From Acidobacteriaceae bacterium (lineage in GTDB: Bacteria > Acidobacteriota > Terriglobia > Terriglobales > Acidobacteriaceae), in NCBI GenBank assembly GCA_030044455.1, contig JASHVU010000542.1, positions 1 to 8,454 on the forward strand: DNA of 8,454 nucleotides. Reading direction: 5' to 3'. The notes below the pieces were generated by a model, which was not told the DNA's origin, ran no database searches, and saw only the letters and a program-made list of their open reading frames with translations. Position numbers and translations under genes: made by a program. Positions 1 through 5,830 of the stretch are shown piece by piece (position 1 is the stretch's first letter; every line of letters starts with the position of its first letter).

Positions 1-488
1 GGAATCTCGCCGAAGAAGACAATGTGCGGACGCAGGCGCGCTCCGCATTTGCAGCGGCCAACTTCATCGAGAGACGCGTAGGCGCGGCGGTCCTCGACCG
101 GCGGTTCGCCGCACTCATCGCTGCAGCGCGATTTGGCCAGCTCGCCGTGCATGTGGACGAGGTTGCGCGATCCGGCGCGCTCGTGCAGGTCGTCGACGTT
201 CTGGGTGCAGAGAAAAAAGCGACCAGGGATTTTGGCCTCAAGCTCGGCGAGCGCAATGTGTGCAGGTTTGGGCTCGGCTTTCTCGCAATCGGCGCGGCGT
301 TTGCAATAGAACTCCCACACCAGCGCTGGATTGCGCTCCAAAGCCTCGGGTGTGCAGATCTCTTCAACGTTGTATCCGGCCCACAATCCGTCTGACGCGC
401 GAAAGGTGGGCAGGCCGCTCTCGGCGCTGATGCCTGCACCGGTGAGAACGAAGACGCGGTCGGTGGGGGCGATGACGATGGCGGACAT
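1..488 (-). CDS. cobB: NAD-dependent protein deacylase, sirtuin CobB type (C-terminus beyond window)
   Basis: Sirtuins remove acyl groups from protein lysines, using NAD+ and releasing nicotinamide and O-acyl-ADP-ribose; CobB acts in the cytoplasm, for example on acetyl-CoA synthetase. The visible 162 residues carry the NAD-binding GAGIS motif (17-21) followed by ESGLPTFR, the QNVD motif (96-99), the catalytic-His segment HMHGEL (112-117), four cysteines placed as zinc ligands (122, 126, 147, 149) and RPHIVFFGE (153-161). Y61 and R64 form the YxxR pair of class III sirtuins (SIRT5, CobB), which in that family favours succinyl or malonyl lysine. The ATG at 488 has an AGGAG at 495-499 with 6-nt spacing, so the start is secure. 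The reading frame is open to the left edge; about a third of a typical 230-270-residue sirtuin is missing. It is the last visible gene of a minus-strand series after the oxidoreductase. Confidence 0.93.
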   Translation of the reverse strand, partial: MSAIVIAPTDRVFVLTGAGISAESGLPTFRASDGLWAGYNVEEICTPEALERNPALVWEFYCKRRADCEKAEPKPAHIALAELEAKIPGRFFLCTQNVDDLHERAGSRNLVHMHGELAKSRCSDECGEPPVEDRRAYASLDEVGRCKCGARLRPHIVFFGEI

Positions 489-497
489 TGCAAGCTC

Positions 498-525
498 CTA
501 GCAGCTAGCTTCCAGCTGCTAGCTG
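498..525 (+). repeat. Heptamer repeat tract A (5+2), left arm of an inverted pair
   Basis: Four consecutive 7-nt units. The five-base cores are CTAGC, CTAGC, CCAGC and CTAGC; the two-base spacers are AG, TT, TG and TG. The tract lies just upstream of the cobB ribosome binding site. With tract B (574-608) it forms an imperfect inverted repeat: 493-524 against 575-606 pairs at 26 of 32 positions around a 50-nt loop. No function can be read from it. Confidence 0.8.
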
Positions 526-573
526 TTCCAGGTAGGGTGAACGGATAAGCAGAACGGTTGCGGTGGCACGGAA

Positions 574-608
574 AAGCTAATAGCTGGAGGCTAGAAGCTA
601 GCAGCTGC
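574..608 (-). repeat. Heptamer repeat tract B (5+2), right arm of an inverted pair
   Basis: Read on the minus strand, this tract starts 2 nt after the stop codon of the oxidoreductase gene. It has five 7-nt units with cores GCAGC, CTAGC, CTAGC, CCAGC and TTAGC and spacers TG, TT, CT, TA and TT. It uses the same core family as tract A but in inverted orientation, so nearly the whole gap between the oxidoreductase and cobB could fold into one long hairpin. There is no T-run in transcript sense to suggest a simple intrinsic terminator. Confidence 0.8.
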
Positions 609-610
609 TT

Positions 611-1579
611 TTACGGCACCAGCAGCACCTTCCCGGTGGTCTTGCGTGCTTCGAGGTCGATGTGGGCCTGGGCGGCTTCAGCCAGCGGGTAAGTATGTTC
701 CATACGCAGCTTGAGCTCACCCTTGGCGGCCCAATTGAGCACATCGCCAGAGCGCCACTCGAGTTCGGCACGCGTGGCCAGGTAGTGCCACATGGAGGGT
801 CGCGTGATAAAAAGCGACCCCTTGCTGTTGAGCTGCTGCAGATCGAAAGACGGGACGGGGCCGCTGGATGCCCCGAAGAGCACCATCATGCCGCGTGGAC
901 GCAGACAGTTGAGGCTCTTCTCAAACGTCGTCTTGCCAATTGAGTCGTAGACGACATCGACGCCTTTGCCGCCGGTGAGGCGCTTGACCTCGGCCTCGAA
1001 ATCCTGCTCGGTATAGAGGATCACCTCGGAGGCGCCGGCCTCCTGCGAGAGCTCAGCCTTGGCAGGCGTTGAAACCGTGGTGATGACGCGCGCGCCGATT
1101 CGTTTGGCCATTTGCGTGAGCAGCAGGCCCACGCCGCCCGCGCCGGCGTGGACAAGCGCCGTGTCTCCGGACTTGAGGGGAAAAGTCGAGTGGGCGAGAT
1201 AGTGCGCGGTCATGCCTTGCAACAGCGCGGCCGCGGCCTGCTCCATGCTGAGGCCGGCAGGTACTTTGACCAATTGGGCGGCCGGAACCAGCGCGTACTC
1301 GGCGTAGCTGCCTATCACGCTGGTCGAGGTCACAGCTTCTCCGGCTGCGAAGCCGGTAACGCCGGGGCCGAGTTCTTCAATGGTGCCGGCGGCCTCGCTG
1401 CCAGGAATAAGCGGGAACGAAGCTTTGTAGACTCCCTTGCGAAAGTACACTTCGACGAAGTTCACTCCAGTGGCTTCAATGCGGATGAGCACCTGCCCAG
1501 GTCCGGGCTCGGGGATTGGCAGTTCGACGAGCTTGAGAACATCTGGCCCGCCCGCTTCACTGATCTGGATAGCCTTCAT
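611..1579 (-). CDS. NADPH:quinone oxidoreductase, zeta-crystallin-like MDR family
   Basis: A 322-residue zinc-independent medium-chain dehydrogenase/reductase of the QOR branch; members reduce quinones or enones with NADPH in the cytoplasm. Visible marks are the GroES-like N-terminal domain with VNFVEVYFRKG (39-49) and PLIPGSEAAG (56-65), the QGMTAHY segment (121-127), and the Rossmann glycine motif GAGGVG (146-151) inside AL-VHAGAGGVGLLLTQ. Then come VDVVYDSIG and the C-terminal RPSMWHYLATRAEL typical of bacterial QOR. The cysteine/histidine ligands of the zinc alcohol dehydrogenases are absent. The length is normal for the family (about 320-327). The ATG at 1579 matches the family start (MKAI); no strong Shine-Dalgarno is visible. 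It lies between the glycosyltransferase (115 bp upstream) and cobB (122 bp downstream), each gap filled by repeats. I do not name a specific gene because the real substrate is unknown for most members. Confidence 0.93.
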   Translation of the reverse strand: MKAIQISEAGGPDVLKLVELPIPEPGPGQVLIRIEATGVNFVEVYFRKGVYKASFPLIPGSEAAGTIEELGPGVTGFAAGEAVTSTSVIGSYAEYALVPAAQLVKVPAGLSMEQAAAALLQGMTAHYLAHSTFPLKSGDTALVHAGAGGVGLLLTQMAKRIGARVITTVSTPAKAELSQEAGASEVILYTEQDFEAEVKRLTGGKGVDVVYDSIGKTTFEKSLNCLRPRGMMVLFGASSGPVPSFDLQQLNSKGSLFITRPSMWHYLATRAELEWRSGDVLNWAAKGELKLRMEHTYPLAEAAQAHIDLEARKTTGKVLLVP

Positions 1580-1620
1580 GACAAGGTAAAGAATGAACCT
1601 TGAGGGTGGGATACTGCAAG

Positions 1621-1687
1621 CCAGTAGTGAGTAGCCAGTAGGAGAAGCACGCAGGAGTTCTACTGGCTACTGACTACTCGCTGCTGG
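1621..1687. repeat. Heptamer repeat tracts C and D (5+2) as an inverted pair
   Basis: Tract C, plus strand 1621-1641, has three 7-nt units ending in AGTAG preceded by CC, TG and CC. Tract D, read on the minus strand over 1687-1660, has four units: one ending AGCAG and three ending AGTAG, preceded by CC, CG, TC and CC. Positions 1621-1641 and 1660-1680 pair at 19 of 21 positions around an 18-nt loop. Tract D begins 7 nt after the glycosyltransferase stop codon. There is no T-run after the stem on the minus strand, so rho-independent termination is not obvious, though a strong RNA hairpin is expected. Confidence 0.82.
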
Positions 1688-1694
1688 CTGCCTT

Positions 1695-2699
1695 TTAGAA
1701 GCTGCCGTCTCGACGATCTGGTAACAGGCTGTGCTCGTCGGCCGATGCAAGCCGTACCACGCGTTCGACGATGTAGGATGCCGGTTGCTGGCCGGTGTAA
1801 TACTGGCGTACCTGCAGCTCGCCGAGCAGGCCAAGGGCAAGTAACTGCACTCCCGCGACGATGAGGACCGATCCGACTACGAACCAGGGACCGTGATGGT
1901 CGAGCGTGTTGATGTGCGGATTGAAAAGCTTGAACATCACCAGGTAAAACGCGATCCCGCTGCCGCCCAGTATGCTCAGCAGGCCCACTCCCCCGAAAAA
2001 GTGAAGCGGGCGGTTGAGGTACTTGAGCAAAAAGCGGATGGTCATGAGATCGAAGAACACGCCCATGGTGCGGCCAATGCCGTAATGGCTCTTGCCGCGT
2101 TCCCGGTTCACGTTCCTGATAGGGATTTCGCAGATTGAAGCTCCGTACCAGCTCGCCAGCGCAGGAATAAAGCGATGCATCTGGCCATAGAGGGGGATGT
2201 TCTGAATCACCTCGCGGCGATAAGCCTTGAACGTGGTGCCGAAGTCGTGAATGTCGACGCCGGAGAGGCGGGCCATGAGCCAGTTGGCGCAACGTGAAGG
2301 TATGCGGCGCATCAGGAAGTTGTCAATGCGCTCCTTGCGCCAGCCGGATACCACGTCGTAGCCCTCGTCGAGCTTTTCCAGGAAAGCGGGAATGTCGTTG
2401 GGGTCGTGCTGCAGGTCGCCATCCATGGCCAGGATGAACTCGCCGGAGGCGTGATCGAAACCGGCGGCGAGGGCCGAAGTCTGGCCGAAGTTCCGGCGCA
2501 ACTTCACTACGAGAACCCGGCTGTCGACGGCAGCGATTTCCTCAAGCAGCTTGTAGGTGCGGTCGCTGGAGCCATCGTCGACCAGGACGAGCTCAAAGCT
2601 CTCTCCTAACTGCTCCATCACCTGCTTGAGGCGGGCGTAGAGAACGGTAACGTTCTCTTCTTCGTTGTGAAATGGCACAACTATCGAGTATTTCGCCAT
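1695..2699 (-). CDS. Family 2 glycosyltransferase, DPM1/GtrB-like, with two C-terminal membrane helices
   Basis: A 334-residue enzyme that should move a sugar from a nucleotide sugar to undecaprenyl (polyprenyl) phosphate at the inner face of the membrane. The GT-A domain shows VVPFHNEEENV (7-17), DDGSSDRT (41-48), the metal-binding DGD in AMDGDLQHDP (91-100), and VSGWRKER (117-124). The stretch LSGVDIHDFGTTFKAYRRE (145-163) is followed by NRERGKSHYG (198-207), all typical of the bacterial DPM1-like group. Two hydrophobic segments at about 231-257 and 271-296 anchor it, as in GtrB and ArnC. The chosen start is the ATG at 2699, because MAKYSIVVPF is the usual N-terminus; an in-frame TTG at 2729 would add ten residues. 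No good Shine-Dalgarno is seen for either. The sugar and acceptor pathway cannot be told: no other polysaccharide or lipid A genes are nearby. Confidence 0.92.
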   Translation of the reverse strand: MAKYSIVVPFHNEEENVTVLYARLKQVMEQLGESFELVLVDDGSSDRTYKLLEEIAAVDSRVLVVKLRRNFGQTSALAAGFDHASGEFILAMDGDLQHDPNDIPAFLEKLDEGYDVVSGWRKERIDNFLMRRIPSRCANWLMARLSGVDIHDFGTTFKAYRREVIQNIPLYGQMHRFIPALASWYGASICEIPIRNVNRERGKSHYGIGRTMGVFFDLMTIRFLLKYLNRPLHFFGGVGLLSILGGSGIAFYLVMFKLFNPHINTLDHHGPWFVVGSVLIVAGVQLLALGLLGELQVRQYYTGQQPASYIVERVVRLASADEHSLLPDRRDGSF

Positions 2700-2727
2700 A
2701 CGTGGTTTGATGCGGAAGAGATGCGTC

Positions 2728-2775
2728 AAGATTACATAATACCTTTTTAAATCTTAACCTTAAACTCAAGGATAG
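2728..2775 (-). promoter_or_regulatory. AT-rich island upstream of the glycosyltransferase, possible promoter
   Basis: This is the most AT-rich stretch of a GC-rich window. On the minus strand it contains a TATTAT box (2736-2741), one mismatch from the -10 consensus, about 37 nt before the ATG at 2699. The candidate -35 at 17-bp spacing (TTTAAG) is poor, and a better TTGAGT is 22-23 nt away, which is too far. A weak promoter, or an AT-rich UP-like element, is plausible. It would give the glycosyltransferase its own transcription start apart from the TPR gene. Confidence 0.3.
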
Positions 2776-2813
2776 CGCAGTTTCGACTGCCAAAGGACAC
2801 TCAGTCGAGTTGT

Positions 2814-3125
2814 TTACCGGTCGAGCTCATCGAGCATCGTCTGCATCTCGCTGAGAGCATGACGATTACCGGCACGAGCCGCGCATGAGATTCCTGCCTT
2901 GAGCCTCTCAATTGCTTTGCTGGTCCGGCCGGTGTTGGCAAGCGTCTGGGCCGACATGAAGTAGCCGGCCGTGTAGTCGGGATCGTTGGTAAGCAGAGTG
3001 TCGAACTCAGCCAGCGCGGCATCAGTTTCGCCGCGCGTAGCCAGTTCCATGGCGATGCCGTAGCGGACGAAACTGTTCTTCGGATCGAGTGTGAGAATCT
3101 CTTTCAGTCCTGCAAGCTTGTCCAT
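2814..3125 (-). CDS. Small tetratricopeptide-repeat (TPR) protein
   Basis: A 103-residue soluble protein consisting almost only of TPR helices, which serve as protein-protein binding surfaces; the partner is unknown. The first repeat covers about residues 17-50 (FVRYGIAMELATRGETDAAL, then FDTLLTNDPD) and the second about 51-84 (AGYFMSAQTLANTGRTSKAI), with the usual A/G positions and the proline-containing turn DPD. There is no signal peptide or membrane segment. The ATG at 3125 has AAAAGGA with 4-nt spacing upstream. The frame stays open to 3236, but that extension is Pro/Arg-rich, unlike a TPR, and has no ribosome binding site. It is the first gene of the minus-strand series and is divergent from the thioesterase. 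Such short TPR proteins are common, so no specific role is offered. Confidence 0.85.
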   Translation of the reverse strand: MDKLAGLKEILTLDPKNSFVRYGIAMELATRGETDAALAEFDTLLTNDPDYTAGYFMSAQTLANTGRTSKAIERLKAGISCAARAGNRHALSEMQTMLDELDR

Positions 3126-3305
3126 CGTTCCTTTTCTATCGTTCGTTTGGCCGGGGATTCGGCCAGTAAGGAATTTGCGTAAACCGGCTGGATTGCCGAA
3201 ACTGGGACAAATGCCTGGCTCGGGGCGAGGCGGCAAACCAAGCCGTCAGACTCTCATTGTAGCCGCAGCGGAATGAAAGCGGATGAGGAACGGAGCAAGA
3301 CCCAT
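3126..3305. promoter_or_regulatory. Divergent intergenic region between TPR and thioesterase genes
   Basis: About 180 bp that must hold the start signals for both directions. No convincing sigma70 -35/-10 pair is seen on either strand. A short inverted repeat, GGCCG (3149-3153) with CGGCC (3160-3164) around a 6-nt loop, lies 24 nt upstream of the TPR start codon and would be in its leader RNA. Confidence 0.4.
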
Positions 3306-3866
3306 ATGAACGATTCAAGTTCGAGCGATCCAGTAAGCAATCCCGCGGAGCGGACCGTAGCCAGTACGCAGTCGGAGATGACTGAGATCATCCTGCCCAA
3401 CGACACAAACATACTTGGCAACCTTCTGGGCGGGCGGTTGATGCACTTTATTGACTTGACGGGCGCCATGGCGGCCTTCAGGCACTCGCGCACTTATGTG
3501 GTGACCGCTGCAATGGACCATATCGACTTTATCCGGCCTGTGCACCTGGGCGATCTGCTTACGCTCAAGTCGAGCGTGAACCGGGCTTTTTCCACCTCAA
3601 TGGAAGTGGGAGTAAAAGTGTGGGCTGAGAACACGCGGACCGGTGAGGTGTCACACGTGGCCAGCGCATATCTGGTGTTTGTTGCCGTCGACGAGCATGG
3701 GCGGCGCGTGAAGGTCCCCGCGCTCAAACCCGAGACACCCAATGAACTCAGGCGCTTTGATGATGCCCTGCTTCGCCGCGAACATCGCGAAGCCGAGGGG
3801 GCGAGGCGCAAGGAAGAAAGAAAGGCTTTGAAGGCGCTTGAATCGTCAAAGACTGCTGCATCGTGA
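3306..3866 (+). CDS. Acyl-CoA thioesterase, hotdog fold (YciA/ACOT7-like)
   Basis: Hydrolyses acyl-CoA to free fatty acid and CoA in the cytoplasm. The 186-residue protein has one hotdog domain at about 22-135. PNDTNILGNLLGGRLMHFID (31-50) matches the YciA/ACOT pattern DTN-x2-G-x3-GG-x2-M-x3-D, with D50 as the expected catalytic acid, followed by TGAMAAFRHS. DHIDFIRPVHLGD (71-83) and SMEVGVKVWAEN (98-109) are the other family blocks. Residues beyond 135 are a charged tail rich in Arg, Lys and Glu, probably helical, longer than in E. coli YciA. I place the start at the ATG at 3306, with a GGAG at 3292-3295 (spacing 10). An in-frame ATG at 3273 would add 11 residues but has no ribosome binding site. 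It is first of three plus-strand genes, 42 bp ahead of the BtuF-like gene. The acyl chain preference is unknown. Confidence 0.92.
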   Translation: MNDSSSSDPVSNPAERTVASTQSEMTEIILPNDTNILGNLLGGRLMHFIDLTGAMAAFRHSRTYVVTAAMDHIDFIRPVHLGDLLTLKSSVNRAFSTSMEVGVKVWAENTRTGEVSHVASAYLVFVAVDEHGRRVKVPALKPETPNELRRFDDALLRREHREAEGARRKEERKALKALESSKTAAS

Positions 3867-3908
3867 AGAATTGTGATCGCTCTGCCCTGACTGTTTTCCC
3901 AAATCATC

Positions 3909-4808
3909 ATGACAGCTTTCCCCGACAGAGACGAGTTAGAAAGTGTGCCTTCGGCGGGTGGATCTGCTCGCCGGCAGGCAGGCTTCCCTCAGCGCATCAT
4001 CTGCCTCACCGACGAGACCACTGAGACTCTCTACCTGCTGGGCGAGCGGGATCGGATTGTGGGCGTCTCGGCATACGCAATGCGGCCCGCGGAGGCGCGC
4101 AAGAAGCCGCGGGTTTCGGCATTCAAGGATGCAAACTTCGACAAGATCCTGGGTTTAGAGCCGGATCTTGTTCTTACGTTCAGCGATGTGCAGGCCGAGA
4201 TTGCCAGCGAATTGATCAGGCGCGGAGTAACCGTGCTGGCCTTCAACCAACGCAGCATTGCCGGAATCTTCGACATGATCGCGGTACTCTCGCGCATCGT
4301 GGGAAAGCAGGCGGAGGGAGAGGCGTTGACGGATGAACTGCGCCGTGGGTTGGATGCGATTGCCGAGTCGGCGACGAGTTTTGGCTGGCGGCCGCGGGTT
4401 TATTTCGAGGAATGGAACGATCCGCTGATCAGCGGCATTGAGTGGGTGGAGGAACTGATTGAGATTGCCGGCGGCGACGGAGTTTTCCCCGAGCTGCGCA
4501 AGTGCGGCAAAGCGCGGGATCGAGTGGTAAATGCGGACGAAGTGGTGGCGCGAGACCCTCAAGTGATTCTTGCATCCTGGTGCGGCAAGCGCGTGAAAAA
4601 GGAAGAGATCGCAGCGCGCCCGGGATGGGGCGAGATCAGCGCCGTCCGCGATGGAAATGTGTACGAAATTCCGTCGACATGCATTCTGCAGCCCGGGCCG
4701 GCTTCGCTGACTGAAGGAGTGAGGCAGATTCACCAAGTGCTGGCACGGGTTGCGGGTCTTGATATTGCACGGGAGCTTGAACCCGTCGAGCGAATCACAC
4801 TCCTGTAA
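3909..4808 (+). CDS. BtuF-like cobalamin-binding-type protein without signal peptide
   Basis: A 299-residue member of the periplasmic-binding-protein class III fold (Peripla_BP_2, the BtuF/FecB group), annotated in many genomes as cobalamin-binding protein. The fold is indicated by RIICLTDETTETLYLLGERDRIVGVS (29-54, written here in part), ANFDKILGLEPDLVLTFSD (75-93), VYFEEWNDPLISGIEWV (164-180) with ELIEIAGGDGVFPE, and RPGWGEISAVRDGNVYEIP (237-255). The oddity is the N-terminus: about 28 polar residues with no hydrophobic core, lipobox or Sec signal, so it should stay in the cytoplasm. No BtuC/BtuD permease or ATPase genes are next to it. The ATG at 3909 has no clear Shine-Dalgarno, and no upstream in-frame start would supply a leader. 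The gap to mrp is 30 bp, which suggests co-transcription. Its ligand is uncertain. Confidence 0.85.
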   Translation: MTAFPDRDELESVPSAGGSARRQAGFPQRIICLTDETTETLYLLGERDRIVGVSAYAMRPAEARKKPRVSAFKDANFDKILGLEPDLVLTFSDVQAEIASELIRRGVTVLAFNQRSIAGIFDMIAVLSRIVGKQAEGEALTDELRRGLDAIAESATSFGWRPRVYFEEWNDPLISGIEWVEELIEIAGGDGVFPELRKCGKARDRVVNADEVVARDPQVILASWCGKRVKKEEIAARPGWGEISAVRDGNVYEIPSTCILQPGPASLTEGVRQIHQVLARVAGLDIARELEPVERITLL

Positions 4809-4820
4809 AATTGAGTGTGA
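4795..4820 (+). promoter_or_regulatory. Perfect 8-bp inverted repeat before mrp
   Basis: TCACACTC (4795-4802) and GAGTGTGA (4813-4820) are exact reverse complements around a 10-nt spacer. The left arm is within the last codons of the BtuF-like gene, the spacer holds its TAA stop, and the right arm ends 5 nt before the mrp ribosome binding site. The spacer includes TAAAAT (4806-4811), one mismatch from a -10 box, but no good -35 precedes it. It may be an operator overlapping an internal promoter, or an RNA hairpin tuning mrp expression. Confidence 0.5.
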
Positions 4821-4825
4821 ATAGG

Positions 4826-4832
4826 TAAGGAG
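4826..4832 (+). promoter_or_regulatory. Ribosome binding site deciding the mrp start
   Basis: TAAGGAG lies 6 nt before the ATG at 4839. This favours that ATG over the in-frame TTG at 4836, which directly precedes it and would leave only 3 nt. Confidence 0.85.
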
Positions 4833-4838
4833 CATTTG

Positions 4839-5669
4839 ATGGCACATGGACATGCCATGCCTGCGCCGGTAGCTTTGCCCGGCGTCAAAAAAATTGTTGC
4901 AATTGGATCGGGCAAAGGCGGCGTGGGCAAGACCACTGTGGCCGTGAACCTGGCGATTGCGCTCAGCAAGCTGGGCCACCGCGTGGGGCTGATCGACGCC
5001 GACATTTACGGACCGAATGTTCCGCTGATGATGGGCTCGACCAAACAACCGGCCGTGGGTCCGGGCAACATGATTGAGCCCAACGTCACGCACGGCATCA
5101 AGACAATCTCGATCGGCTACATTTCTCCGGGCGACAAGCCTCTGGTGATGCGCGGACCGATGCTGCACCAGATCATCCGGCAGTTTTTGCAGCAGGTGAA
5201 CTGGGGCGAGCTCGATTACCTGGTCGTTGACCTGCCTCCGGGCACCGGCGACGTGGTGATCTCGCTGGTGCAGACGGTGCCGTTGACCGGCGCGGTGGTG
5301 GTATCAACACCCAGCGACGTGAGCCTTGAGGACGCGCGCAAGGCGCTGGAGATGTTTGGACAGGTGAATGTTGAAGTTCTCGGCATTGTGGAGAACATGA
5401 GCCACTTTACCTGCCCGCACTGCCACACCGAGATCGACATCTTTTCGCGCGGCGGAGCGGAACGAACTGCCAAGCAGTTCAATGTTCCTTTTCTCGGATC
5501 GATTGAACTCGTCCCTGCCATACGAGAAGGCGGCGATCGCGGATTGCCGGTAGCGCTGGCCGGGCCAAAGAGCCCGCAGGCTGCGGAGTTTTACACTGCG
5601 GCGGAGAAACTGATCGAGCGCGCCGAAGAAGCAGCGGCCAAGGCAAGGGACGTGATCGAGATCAGCTAA
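4839..5669 (+). CDS. mrp: Mrp/ApbC/NBP35-family iron-sulfur cluster carrier ATPase
   Basis: A P-loop ATPase that, in this family, binds a [4Fe-4S] cluster at a dimer interface and passes it to apo-proteins in the cytoplasm. The 276 residues show the deviant Walker A GSGKGGVGKTT (23-33) with both lysines, DADIYGPN (53-60), Walker B-like DLPPGTGD (131-138), TPSDVSLEDARKALEMF (157-173), and NMSHFTCPHC (186-195), whose C192 and C195 form the cluster-binding CxxC. The N-terminal MIP18/DUF59 domain found in longer Mrp proteins is absent; instead there is a short His-containing leader (MAHGHAM). The C-terminus is a charged helix. It is last in the three-gene plus-strand group, and transcription should stop at the hairpin at 5704-5733. 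How the thioesterase and BtuF-like protein relate to Fe-S assembly is not evident; the grouping may be incidental. Confidence 0.95.
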   Translation: MAHGHAMPAPVALPGVKKIVAIGSGKGGVGKTTVAVNLAIALSKLGHRVGLIDADIYGPNVPLMMGSTKQPAVGPGNMIEPNVTHGIKTISIGYISPGDKPLVMRGPMLHQIIRQFLQQVNWGELDYLVVDLPPGTGDVVISLVQTVPLTGAVVVSTPSDVSLEDARKALEMFGQVNVEVLGIVENMSHFTCPHCHTEIDIFSRGGAERTAKQFNVPFLGSIELVPAIREGGDRGLPVALAGPKSPQAAEFYTAAEKLIERAEEAAAKARDVIEIS

Positions 5670-5671
5670 TA

Positions 5672-5699
5672 CAGCGGTCAGTGAACAGTGATCAGCGGC
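5672..5699 (+). repeat. Heptamer repeat tract E (5+2) after mrp
   Basis: Four consecutive 7-nt units begin 2 nt after the mrp stop codon: cores CAGCG, CAGTG, CAGTG and CAGCG with spacers GT, AA, AT and GC. The 5+2 layout is the same as in tracts A-D, but the core is different and there is no inverted partner. It lies between the gene end and the terminator hairpin, so it is transcribed with mrp. Confidence 0.75.
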
Positions 5700-5703
5700 G
5701 AGA

Positions 5704-5733
5704 GAAAAGCGGGGCGAAAACGCCCCGCTTTTC
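5704..5733. terminator. Bidirectional rho-independent terminator between mrp and WXXGXW gene
   Basis: A perfect 13-bp stem, 5704-5716 with 5721-5733, closed by an AAAA loop. The stem has a GC-rich upper part (GCGGGGCG) and an A-run at its left foot paired to a T-run at its right foot; the plus strand continues CGTTTG. Both strands therefore present a GC stem followed by Ts. It lies 34 nt after mrp and about 100 nt after the end of the convergent gene. Confidence 0.92.
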
Positions 5734-5830
5734 GTTTGCTCGGATTGTTGATTGAGGCCGGAGGCGGCATTCTTAAATCCGCTAAGGTCGCGCGAGCCTG
5801 ACTCCGCTAACGCCGCTGCCCCCGCTGTTT
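5734..5830. other. Intergenic spacer, no further feature seen
   Basis: About 100 bp between the terminator and the end of the WXXGXW gene. It holds a CCGCTAA repeated twice and nothing else I can interpret. Confidence 0.5.

Noticed and set aside
24..395. Plus-strand open frame of 123 codons
   Set aside because: It lies opposite the sirtuin coding sequence, whose motifs are unmistakable in the other strand; the plus-strand translation resembles no family.
498..608. MITE or small transposable element
   Set aside because: The ends are inverted, but there is no target-site duplication that I can see and no second copy of the whole unit in the window; the heptamer periodicity explains the similarity better.
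498..1687. CRISPR array
   Set aside because: The repeats are 7 nt with 2-nt variable parts, far from the repeat-spacer lengths of CRISPR, and there are no cas genes.
1660..2292. Minus-strand open frame of 210 codons
   Set aside because: It is a second frame of the glycosyltransferase gene on the same strand, Arg/Pro/His-rich as expected of a GC-rich shadow, and its end runs into the heptamer repeats.
2784..2807. Hairpin CGACTG/CAGTCG after the TPR gene as a terminator
   Set aside because: Only 6 bp with a 12-nt loop and no T-run on the minus strand.
3273..3305. Upstream ATG as the thioesterase start
   Set aside because: In frame but without a ribosome binding site; the ATG at 3306 has GGAG upstream and the extra residues are not part of the hotdog domain. 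It cannot be fully excluded.
4155..5168. Long minus-strand open frame of 337 codons
   Set aside because: It is antisense to the BtuF-like gene and mrp, crosses the gap between them, and has no domain-like segments.
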